A stretch of 42,058 nt of DNA, from positions 1 to 42,058 of the forward strand of contig JAKSYS010000559.1 in assembly GCA_022925895.1 (NCBI GenBank), written 5' to 3'. The stretch is from Fragilaria crotonensis. Taxonomy: Eukaryota > Bacillariophyta > Fragilariophyceae > Fragilariales > Fragilariaceae. Below are positions 28,559-38,425 of this stretch, piece by piece; position 1 is the first letter of the stretch, and every line of letters starts with the position of its first letter. A program made the position numbers and the translations under genes. Below the pieces are notes generated by a model. The model was given only the letters and a program-made list of their open reading frames with translations. It did no database searches and was not told where the DNA came from.

Positions 28559-31230
28559 ATGGCCTCAATTATGTTCCGAGTCTCCGGAGATCTCATGCAC
28601 GTCAGTGCAAGGTGCATAGTTCTTCATCGGTTATTTGTTACGAAGAATGCTCAAGGCAAGTTTTGTATGGCTGGATGCACGTTTTGTGAATTTAGGGTAG
28701 CCTCAGTAGGACTGGTATGCTATTTATTTAGTTTCGAGCCGACACACAATTGCTTAACTCGTCAATCAACACACTTCATTGTTGTCGACATTGACAACCG
28801 CATATCTCGCGTTACGTTGTGTCTCCCGCGTGCACTGATAGCTCAAAAGCATCATCAAAGGCACCAAGAGCAGTAGCAATATCAGTGCACGCGGGAGACG
28901 CAACGGATCAACATTTATCTTGTCGTGTGCTGAGGCCTGTAAACTGAGCCGTCGTTACATCTGCTCCTCGAACTAAAACCAATTGGAGGGAGGTGTGGAC
29001 AAGAATGCTTTCTCATGCAGTATCAAAGAGTAATGGAATGAAGCCTCTGACACTTAAATTGTCACACACCTTCACCAAAATTGATATCGTTGAGTCTCTT
29101 GTTATACTCCTCGATAGAGATGATGGCAATCAAGTCCGTTCAACCAGAAATGCACTTCAATTTACCGTTTGCATGGCATCCTCTACCAAGAGCCATTGAA
29201 AAGTGAAGCATTCATATGCAGCTTTGGCAAAAACCTGTTCGCGGTTTCAAACAATATTGCGTTATCAATCATTGAGTCCAGAGATATTTCTTTTACTTGT
29301 GAGAGTCGCCTCCCGTGCTTCAACAGTGTATACGCGAATGTAGATGAGTACCTCAACGCATTCCTGATGAGCGTCACTTCCTCTTTGGTCACCAAGGCCG
29401 ACAATGTAGCAAATCTTGGACACGCACATCGCCGGGGTCGCAAAAAGACCGTCGACCTGGTGGCGGAGCGGCATCAGCACCGCCAACCATCCAAACAAGT
29501 CAAGTGCCTGCTCCGCCACAACCAAGCAGCCAGACCAACCCCAATTCAAGAGCCCATGGCAGCTTCTCTAACAAGTCTCACAAGTTACAGACTGTGCACA
29601 ATTGGAGGGGTTGGCATCACCCACAGAGGGAGCGGAGAGAATAATGTCCGATTCAAATGACTGCTGGATGTGGTCGTGAATAAATCGCCATGTGGCGGGT
29701 GCGGTGTCCATCTGCACACTCGGGAGAAACGAGAAAGTCTAGAGCGCTGGAACGTGAAAGTGGAATATGGTATTGGGGTTGAGTAGTGGATGCAGTCTAC
29801 ACCGAAGACAATTTGTTGAAAGTGACATATCTGTTCCGCATTCTGGATGATACTACGGCCGATTATTATTCGTTCTGCGGCTTCCTGGTTCTATAAATTA
29901 CACACCTATTAGAAGAATCCTTTATTGGGTTGTCAATGTAATTCTACATTGATCTGAAGTTCATCACGAGTGCATGAAACGTTTGTGGCGAGGTGAAGAT
30001 GTAGTATGCGTACCGTGTGGTCTGTGATCATCTGAGATATTCCTATTTTGTACTGGTGCCGCAGACTGAATTTGTTATAGACTAAAAATATATCATACCA
30101 GACCCACGAAGGGCTACCCAAAGCACTTTTTTCCTGCATCCAGCCATATGTGAATTCCAACAACCATCATGTACCAGTACGTGCACTCTGTCAGTTCTCA
30201 CAACTTATTGTTCACACGTAATCGCATCACTGTAGGAATTTCTCTCACCACGCAAGAAGCGCTTCTATTGGTCAGCATCTCGCGACACTTGTTCGACACA
30301 CATTATGATTCTTACAACAGCGCTACGAATATCTTTTACATAACTTCATCGCTCTTTATTTGTTGGTCGATTCCAAATCTCGACCAACTCAAATCAACGT
30401 ACAGACCTGATCAGGATATGGCTGCGGTAAAACCCTGGCATTATATCATTGCAATGATACTTACTTTCAGTTTCGCATGCGTTCTATCGGATAATGAACA
30501 TGGCATTGGTCCAATACAAATTTGCCGAACTGCCTCAATTATGTGGGAGCCGCTTTCTCTCATTCCTCAAGCCGTTCTGTATCGACGTTATCGACAGGTC
30601 GAGGGCCTGATGGGAGCATCGTTCCTGTTCCTCATGGGGCTTTACCGTCTTCTATATGTGGCCTACTGGATTGTCAGAACTGATACAGGAGACCTGTATG
30701 CACATGATCTCCTCATCTATTTGGGTGGTGGAGCTCAAGTATTGATAGCGTCGTGTGCGCTCTTCTGGCCTGATCGAACAAACGAAGGAGACCTGTTGGC
30801 TGCCCCCATTCTCAATCAGATCATTGTGTTTTGCCGTGAATTATACTGTGGTATGATTTCCCTTCTGCTGTTGTTTGGCTTGATCTTTTATAATGAGTCC
30901 AATGTTTTCCACGGGTTTTCTGCTGTGCTTGTGAGGTTTGTTCTGTTTACGGGATACGCGCTGCTCATTCTTACGCCTCCCGCCTGCTTCTTACATTTGT
31001 ATTGTGAAAATACACGCACATCTGCCGACGTCGGGAGAGATGATTCTGACGACTTTCTTGATGACCTGACCCTCCCCTTGGTGGGCCCAACACGGAATGG
31101 CGTCGCAAGCGACGACCCAATGATCCTAAACACTAGGTCCCTTCTTCTTGCTGAAACTAAATCAGACACTGAATATGACGCACCATCAACATCCCCGAAT
31201 GACGCAGACGGGATCGCAACAGCATCGTGA
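28559..31230 (+). CDS. ERD2/KDEL-receptor-like protein, copy 1 (GC-AG intron)
   Basis: Exon 1 (28559-28655, 97 bp) encodes FRVSGDLMHV and ends CAAG before a GC donor (GCAAGT). Exon 2 (30236-31230) starts after ...CACTGTAG. The exon 1 length and the splice phase match copy 3 exactly, giving 363 residues. KDEL receptors recycle ER proteins from the Golgi. R7, D11 and H14 match the human R5, D9 and pH-sensing H12, and SIMWEPLSLIPQ and GLYRLLYVAYW match later receptor helices. The conserved RYLD motif reads RHL-FD, two residues short. The C terminus adds spans LYCGMISLLLLFGLIF and FVLFTGYALLILTPPACFL plus an acidic tail. The last residues and stop come from the junction with copy 2. The intron is 1580 bp against 110 bp in copy 3. 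A secondary frame problem is not seen. Confidence 0.78.
28656..30235 (+). other. 1580-bp GC-AG intron of copy 1, probably enlarged by insertion
   Basis: The donor is AAG/GCAAGT, the standard context of GC donors. The acceptor TGTAG ends at 30235. The interior has no recognised gene; frames at 28990-29660 lack family motifs. It contains a strong hairpin (28816-28904) and inverted CTGGTATG/CATACCAG octamers at 28712-28719 and 30094-30101. These could be ends of an inserted element, but no target duplication is visible. Confidence 0.6.
28816..28904. repeat. Hairpin with 25-bp arms
   Basis: Arms at 28816-28840 and 28880-28904 are inverted copies with one mismatch (24 of 25), separated by 39 bp. 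The arm reads GTTGTGTCTCCCGCGTGCAC then TGATA. Being inside the copy 1 intron, it would fold in the pre-mRNA. It may be a miniature foldback element or a small-RNA precursor. Confidence 0.8.
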
Positions 31231-32000
31231 AAATATTTTACATATCTTCATCGATCTTCATTTGCTGCTCTATATCATGCTTAAAGCAACTCAAATCGAC
31301 GTACAGACCTGATCAGGATATGGCTGCGGTTAAACCCTGGCATTATGTCATTGCAACGATTCTCACTTTTGGTGCGGCATGCTTTCTATCGGATAACAAA
31401 CATGGCACTGATCCGGTACAAATTTTCAAGGCAGCCTCCTCTCTATGGGAGCCGCTTGCTCTCGTTCCTCAAGCCGTTCTTTACCGTCGTTATCGACAGA
31501 TCGAGGGACTGACGGGAGCATCGTTCTTGTTCCTCATGGGGCTGTACCGGCTTCTATACATGGTCAACTGGATTGTGAGTGCCAAAACAGAGGAGTGGTT
31601 AAATCATACTCTCCTCGACTATTTGGGTGGTGGAGCTCAGGCATTGATAGCGTCGTATGCGCTCTTCTGGGCAGAACATACTATTTTCCAATTTCGCCGA
31701 GAAGTATACTGTGGTATGCTTGGCCTTCTGCTGTTGTTTGGCCTGATCTTTTGTGTTAAGATCATTGACCGCGACAAAGATTTTGCTGCATTTGTGAACC
31801 TTGTAACATCTGTGGGTTTTGCGCTGATCGCGCTTGCCCTTCCTGCCAGCTTTTTGTATTCGTATTGCAACAATACACGCGCATCTGCCCAGGTCGGGAG
31901 CGATACTGAACTAACCTTGCCCTTGGTAAACCCAACAAGCGAAGGCGTCGAATGCAATGACACAACGAAACTCGCTCTATTATCCGATCCCAGCCACTGA
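31218..32000 (+). pseudogene. ERD2-like copy 2, 5'-truncated and fused to copy 1
   Basis: The segment matches copy 3 from its NSIVKSFYISSS region (about residue 62) onward, but lacks exon 1, the intron and the first part of exon 2, so it has no proper start. The first ATG in frame is in DMAAVKPW (31321). It keeps WEPLALVPQ, GLYRLLYMVNW and the extra C-terminal spans (VYCGMLGLLLLFGLIF, VGFALIALALPASFLY) and ends SDPSH at 32000. Its 5' edge overlaps the last codons of copy 1: GTGAAA, coding VK here, supplies TGA as the copy 1 stop. It lacks the segment DRTNEGDLLAAPILNQI found in copy 1. It has no frameshift, so loss is recent, or it could be read from a shared transcript. Confidence 0.8.
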
Positions 32001-33369
32001 ATCTCAATCAGACTATGAACACGAAGCTCCAACGACACCTTAATGCCACTCTTGGTTGTCAAAAAGACTAATCAGACTACAACTAACTAGTTGATCACTA
32101 TGCAAAGATCTTGATGTACAACACTACTAGCGGCTGGTGTCTACTTAATGTTTCCAAGTCAAGAAGGCCATTTGACTTTGTTCCGACTGTGCGCGATGGC
32201 GAAATATTTATGAATCATCTTCAAAATTCTTTCATTTTGAGACTGAGATTGCAAACAACTTGCACCGGACCACCTGATATTGAATGACTTCAATGCTCAT
32301 TTTTTTATAATTCTCCTTGGATAAGACATTTATCTCCTTCCTCGATCTTCATCAAAGGCATTTTTCATTATTGTTTCTGCCAAGTTCAGCAACCCAGTTA
32401 CAATCAATGCCATCATCCCATTTGCAGGTGAGAAACACTTAATATCAAACAACAGTGCCAAGCAATCATATTCCATTCTTCAACATCCACCATTGACATC
32501 TAAGAATACCAAACATGATGCATTCAACATCTGTATGGAGACGCTCATGCCATGCAGAGAATTGGATTGTCCACCTAATTGGGGGGATTGTTGTTGGACC
32601 TTACCATTGTCAACACAAAGCCAGCAACCACTAGCATGATCATAGACATTGTCATGCTCAAAGACATTGTTGTCATCCCAAATTTTCCGAATGTTTTTTG
32701 ACCTGAATGGATCAGCATCTTGTCATTCCATAATGCTGGTTGGCCACAGGCTGTTGGCAGCATGATATGCTGATGGTGAAAAACAGTGATAGTAGCTAAC
32801 ATAGGTTGTTCTTCACTGTTGCCACCAGCCAAACAATGATTCCTCGAGGAATAATGATAGACTTCTCTGACCATTTCACTCGATTATTGGAGGCAAACAA
32901 CTAGACTGTAGGCTTCATGATGAGAAGGACAAAGATTCAAGGGATACTTGATCATCAACTGACAATGCAGACGTATGATATTACTTCAGCAGACCCCATT
33001 CAATACGATTTGATAATCGGCACTACCGTGTCAGATCCTTGCATGGAATAGTGACTGGACCATCAGCAACCCAAGATTGCAGGTGACTAAGTAGAGTGAA
33101 AAATTGGTGCAGGCACAGTCGGAAAATAATTCACAGCAATCTCTCACTACTTTTTTTGTGACTCTGGGTAAGGCATAACAGTTTTGAGCATCATTCCTTG
33201 GGAGGAAACTTGCCGGGATGGGGTACACAGGTCCGGCATCACAGCTAGAGCGCAGTGCTAACCCTATAAATAGGTTATTATTGTTATTGTTCACCACCTG
33301 AAAACTAGCAAGCAAGGTGATACTCACCCATGTGCTTCTGGCTTCTTTGCTAGATGGAGTGATAGCATA
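32001..33369. other. Gene-poor spacer after the ERD2-like pair
   Basis: No convincing gene. Short minus-strand frames at 32575-32874 and 33031-33327 contain some Cys- and His-bearing stretches and might be remnants of the same relic as the zinc-finger fragment at 33370-33630. I cannot join them. Confidence 0.35.
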
Positions 33370-33630
33370 TCATTTGTAAAAGACATTTCCACCATGTTCA
33401 GGGAAGGTGCAATTAAACCCTTGCTGAATTACATTTTCCTAATACACCTGTTGCCTCATGTAAGTCATCCACAGCCAGTCCTCGCATGCCCTTAATACTT
33501 CAGTGCCACCAATGATAGGGCGGATCATGAAGATAGGTGTTACCTTGACACCACATCTGTCCGTAGCACCATCTTGCCACTTGAAGAAGGCCGCACAGCC
33601 TTTGAGTTCATTGCACACTCCACAAAAATA
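33370..33630 (-). pseudogene. Gene fragment with GRF-like zinc-finger motif
   Basis: An 87-bp exon (33544-33630) reads YFCGVCNELKGCAAFFKWQDG, close in style to the C-terminal half of GRF zinc fingers (CgFFkWxD). It joins across a 105-bp GT-AG intron (33439-33543) to a second piece, ENVIQQGFNCTFPEHGG, ending in a TGA at 33370-33372. A plausible acceptor (CATATCAG) lies before the first exon, so an upstream exon is missing or unrecognised. It could be a 3' end of a gene or a relic. GRF fingers bind nucleic acid in repair and repeat-related proteins, but no partner domain is visible. Confidence 0.3.
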
Positions 33631-35095
33631 CTGATATGGAACTTGAAACCGACAACAAAGCACTTGCAAGAAAACATGTGCTATCAATGCAAGGATGCTT
33701 GACATCAATCATGAACCAAGTTTGCCCAGTTGTATGCATACGGTTTTGCATTCTCATTGACATTATTTGGAAAAGGATTAGGGTTCAACCTTTCGTGTAC
33801 GGTGACTATATGTACTGTGAATTGATTCGTCCAGATTCGTTTTTTTCTGGCCTCCAGAGAATAGTCCCGTTAAACGTTCCCCCTTCAATACCAAGCCAAG
33901 CTAAGCTCGGTACTAGCATAAACATAGTATCTGGACGACCAAAATTACGAGAGTAGCTGGACAGATTTAGAAACCACTAATTTCACCACATCAATACACG
34001 AAGATTGTGCATTTCAGTAACTAGAGAGTTGTCCTATGCCCTCAAACATATGGGGTTACTGTAGCTTGTTTGTGGTGAGGTGGGACAGTTCAAAAGATGC
34101 GGCGAGTTAAAATTTTGGATTTTTTTGGGGAATGTAAAGTTTTGCTTCGTAATTTAATTGCACATTTTTGTATCATGTCGACAAAAGCAAAGAACAACAG
34201 TAGTGCTTCTTTGACACTGTTAGTACTTGTTAGTATGCCGGCAATCTAATGTCCGGTCAAATTTGCAGTCAAATAACTAAGTTTAGCATTTCTGGCGGCC
34301 ACTGCAAAGTCAACATGGTCAAACTCAATTTTGAACATTGAAGTGCGTTCACGTCGCAATTTTTTAATCCTACGGCACTTTCCATATGTTTCATACAAAA
34401 AAATTCATGCTACTAATTTAATCGCATACAAAGCATGAGTTTCATTACGAACTTCGAAATTTTATTGCTGTCCGTCTCAACACCAATCCGAATGTATCCA
34501 TTGCTGAATAGATAAATTTCAAGATGGCAGAATTGTGGAATAGGCCCTTGCGATATATTCGTAACATGAAAAAAAACTTGTTCCAACTTGACATTGTCAA
34601 AAGGGACTCAATTTGCCACACTAGTGACTGAATTGTCCAGGTACTATGTTAAGAAAACGTCAAAATTAATAATTTAGATTTATCATATCTTTATCAATAC
34701 ATGTCGGGTCCTCACTTTGAATAGCTGAAACGAAAGCCCTTCATGAGATCTATAAATGGCTGCCGTTAGATGCAGGTTAATCACTGTGTCGACATGGCGA
34801 TTCTTTTTTGTCGTCCCGGTACAGTACTATGTTTAAGGTCGTACGAGATTGTCCCATGCAATTTATACTGGCGCAAACTACCGGAATTAGCGACCGCCCA
34901 GCTGCACTAGACCTATTTATGATATTTACGGTAGTAGTAGTGCTACTGCACCTGCTAGCTAGTAGTAGCATCACGGTACGAGTATTCCTTAGCACGAAAT
35001 CTGATCTCCTGAGGCCGGTGCTTGCAGCGAACGAAACGTTTTCAGCAGAACGGACGTCACGTACTGTTCCGTGAAAACGTGAAATATGGTCCTTA
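33631..35095. other. AT-rich gene-free spacer
   Basis: Low-GC sequence with many short T and A runs (33960-34750) and no open frame with motifs on either strand. The segment 35013-35038 is a 26-bp exact inverted copy of 38321-38346. Confidence 0.5.
35013..35038 (+). repeat. 26-bp repeat, left member of a distant inverted pair
   Basis: GGCCGGTGCTTGCAGCGAAC followed by GAAACG is the exact reverse complement of 38321-38346. Weaker matches continue inward (ATGGTCCTTA at about 35085-35094 against TAAGGACCAT at about 38272-38281). Confidence 0.75.
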
Positions 35096-36355
35096 GGCCG
35101 ATGCTTACGTCAAACAAAACACAATTCACAAAATAAGTTGCTTGTTTTGTTTCTCATTTTGTGAAAAACACGCCTTATGTCGAACAGTCTGCACCACGAT
35201 ATCTTCACTATACAAACTTGTATAAAATAAATGATTCCAACTACAATCATGTAGAACAATACAGAAACTGTGCACCACCTCGTATTCATACATTCAATCG
35301 CCATTCAACTTGCACCATGCACCATGCTGCATCCAACATTTGGCTTCATCATCAACTCTCAATGATAAGAAGAATAGCTAAATGTTTCCACCATGATTGT
35401 CCTATAGTATTGTACTATCATAGAAGGATGGTGCAAGAAGCCGCCCAGTATTACGCTTTGGTTTTCAACGTTTCATTGTTGTTGGGGCCGTAGTCTGAGG
35501 AGCCTTCTCGTCCTTTGAATCTCTACATTCCACCTTTGTCAAGGGAAACATGAACTTGCTTTGAGCAATGACAATGAACCATAACTTTGATGCTTGGAAG
35601 CCGCATCTTGATGTAGTCTGCTCGATTCTCAGTTGCGACAACCAGTCATTTGTCAGTAGTACTATGAATGGCTTTGGATCAGGCACATGATCCGCCATCA
35701 TTCACGCATCATGTTCCTGAATTGCAAAAGTTGCTCTTGATCCACATTAGTTTGCTCGTTCTTCCTCCGTACAACAGCTTGAGAAATGCCAAGAAAGTTA
35801 CGAGCAGGATTGGTCGCACAAAGAGCATGTTGGTGGTGAGTTGTGAGGGGTGATGAGTCCGTCGCGGAATCAGGCCTCTGCACATTCGCACTGAAAAATG
35901 AGCTGAGCAACAGGTTTGCTCCTTGTTATTTTTGCACTCCTCTTAACAACCTCTCTATGGTTGATGTGTGGCAGAGAGTCGTTGTATAGAAGGACATGAC
36001 GCCAACTGTCCATTGCCATTGTTGTTGCAGGCAAGTCAGGAGTGTTTGGTCATCAGTGCACTACTACAATTCTACCATATATGGCGAAAGCAAATTCACA
36101 TTCGACTGGACGATCCGGCACATACTACCACCACCGTCGTAGACTACGAAGTAGATGTTCTTGTGCACATTTTGTTCGAACCCGGAGCCGAACAAACCGT
36201 GTTACACGGATTGTGAAAAAAGGTCATGTCACCCGGCTTCACAAAACGTGCATCATGTTTTATTTTGTGATTTTCCATCGTAAGGAATGGAAATTACAAA
36301 ATATGCAGTGAATTTCTGTTTTGCGAACACCTTTTGTTTGAGATAAGCATCGGCC
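35096..36355. mobile_element. Harbinger/PIF-like non-autonomous DNA element
   Basis: Terminal inverted repeats of 24 bp (35096-35119 and 36332-36355, two mismatches) begin GGCCGATGCTTA. They are flanked by TTA on both sides (35093-35095 and 36356-36358). A three-base TTA duplication and GGCC-type ends are characteristic of PIF/Harbinger elements. The 1260-bp interior has no transposase motif; frames at 35465-35910 (minus) and 35968-36216 (plus, ending EVDVLVHILFEPGAEQTVL) may be eroded coding remnants. Confidence 0.6.
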
Positions 36356-36358
36356 TTA

Positions 36359-36928
36359 CAGGCGTACTCCCCTAGAAATAACCACAAAACCGCAGAATCG
36401 GAGAGCATTTTATATATACTATATAGACATGTATAGGTGTAAAAGAAATCAGGCGTTGAATGTAGTTGCGTGAAAAATGTACTAAAGTTATCATGTGGAT
36501 CAGTCGTCTCGTTTGTCGCTTGTCACGTCGTTCGTCGAACAAATTTGCCGCCATGAGCAAATGGGCCAAAAAACCGCAAGCACTCGACAGACATGCCGCG
36601 CGGCTCGTAAAAGAAAGGCAGGCGCTCGTTTCGTTCGGATGCTACGATTCGCCGTCTCGGATCAAACGACGAGCTTCTCTATCGGATGCGGTTATCTGTG
36701 ACAATCAGAAAAGTTCCGAAGACAAGAATTGCCGCCTGCCCGCGCACCGCAACTCGCATTGTACTCCATTGTCACAGCGTACTGTAGTACCACATCGTCC
36801 CATGCCTGGTCCCATTTAGTCCAATTTCTAATTACGTAGCACTTCATACACAAACTCGATTGTTGCGTTTCGTGCGAACCCGGCTTTCACACAGAACGCC
36901 CGCGGCGTTCTGTGGTTTCGATCAAAAG
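36359..36928. other. Spacer between the Harbinger-like element and the foldback repeat
   Basis: No supportable gene. A basic 117-codon frame (36466-36819) has no motif and starts just after a TA-rich tract. A short internal palindrome around CAGAACGCC...GGCGTTCTG lies at 36892-36912. Confidence 0.4.
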
Positions 36929-38218
36929 GGGGTTGCGGGAAACACCGATTTTTCAATACAGTTCCCTCAACCCCGAAAAATTCCGGCGTACAGTTCAGTA
37001 CTGGTATCAGTAGAGAGTACTGAAATACGGAGTATGTATAAGGGTATAGCAACAGTGTATATAAACAAATACATATAAAATGAAATAATATATTTGATTA
37101 CGTGTGCTGCTTCCTCCAAAAACCCAGTATTGTACTCTATCATACTAGTAGAGAACACCGTTCCAGGCTTCGTAACGGCGTCTTGGATCGCGTCCATTCG
37201 AACAGCTCGTATCATGTACATAGCGTATGATCGTATGATAAATGCATACGTGTCATACCTATGAGCATGTACGAAACCCGGTTGACAAAGCCGGCAGCGT
37301 TTTTGGGGGATGCGGGAAACAGCGGGAATCGATTTGTTGTTTCGCACTATTATCGAAAAACGGAGCTCGACAAAAATGGCGTCTTTCAGAGAATTTTCGA
37401 GTTGTCCGGAGGATTTTTGAGTTGTCCGGAGGATTTTCGAGTTGTCCTACTGGATCACTTCTTAACCCTATTTTTGTGGCTTCTGGTATAAGTCTACAGG
37501 ATTAAAAGAAGTGATCCCAATTCCGGATCACTCATTTCTTGAAACGACTTTTCAGAGCGATTTGACTTTTTGAAACTCGTTTCAGAGCATGAAATAACTT
37601 TTACATGGACCACTCTACTGACACTCTACACACTAGTACTCAGTACCGCAATGCATTAGGGATACGCTCTCGGACAACTTCTCGGTTCACTCGGACAACT
37701 TCTCGGATCACTCGGACAACTTCTCGGATCACTCGGACAACTTCGTATATGCATCTCGAATCCGTGTCGAGTTGTCTCTCACGCAATAGCGTGACATCAG
37801 AGAATCAATTCAAGCCGGTTCCCGCAACCCCTAAAAAAGCTGCCGGCTTTGTCAACCGGGTTTCGTACATGCTCATAGGTATGACACGTTTGCATTTATC
37901 ATACGATCATGCGCTATGTACATGATACGAGCTGTTCGAATGGACGCGATCCAAGACGCCGTTACGAAGCCTGGAACGGTGTTCTCTACTAGAGTATGAT
38001 AGAGTACAATACTGTGTTTTTGGAGGAAGCAGCACACGTAATCAAATACCGGGTATATTATTTCATTTTATACGTAGTATATGTATATCTATTGTTGCTA
38101 TACTCTTAAACATACTCTGTCTTCCAGTACTCTCTACTGATACCAGTACTGAACTGTACGCCGGAATTTTTCGGGGTTACGGGAACCGTATTGAAAAATC
38201 GGTGTTTCCCGCAACCCC
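36929..38218. repeat. Long inverted (foldback) repeat with about 400-bp arms
   Basis: The left arm 36929-37320 and right arm 37818-38218 are reverse complements at roughly 90% identity, from GGGGTTGCGGGAAACACCG at the outer ends to GCCGGCAGC...TGCGGGAA at the inner ends. The 497-bp loop holds two small tandem arrays that are inverted to each other: 20-bp GAGTTGTCCGGAGGATTTT units (37399-37447) and 21-bp TCGGACAACTTCTCGGATCAC units (37670-37745). A further GGATCACTTCTT/AAGAAGTGATCC hairpin lies at 37452-37517. No ORF with motifs. It could be a foldback transposon or a local inverted duplication. If transcribed it would give a long hairpin RNA. Confidence 0.9.
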
Positions 38219-38320
38219 AAGTACCCGGATCCCCGAAACGCGCGCGCCTTTCGGGGGCAGTTTCGGGGGCTGTAAGGACCATTTTTCCCCAGAATGGACG
38301 CGGCGTTCTGTTTTGCGGGA

Positions 38321-38346
38321 CGTTTCGTTCGCTGCAAGCACCGGCC
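38321..38346 (-). repeat. 26-bp repeat, right member of a distant inverted pair
   Basis: The exact reverse complement of 35013-35038. It lies between the foldback repeat and the start of ERD2-like copy 3, in the presumed promoter or 5' UTR. Confidence 0.75.
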
Positions 38347-38425
38347 TGAAAGAGCGAGTGAACTTTGGTTTTACGGAACACATCAACACACCATTCTCAG
38401 TCGTCACATCGTTTTGCACGACGAC

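Noticed and set aside
28990-29660. Possible gene inside the ERD2-like copy 1 intron
   Set aside because: Frames on both strands lack motifs and reliable starts.
28712-30101. Inverted CTGGTATG octamers as ends of an inserted DNA transposon
   Set aside because: There is no target duplication and pairing beyond eight bases is weak; kept only as a remark in the intron entry.
37605-37925. 106-codon frame with RTTSRIT repeats
   Set aside because: The peptide repeat is only the translation of the 21-bp tandem array in the foldback loop.
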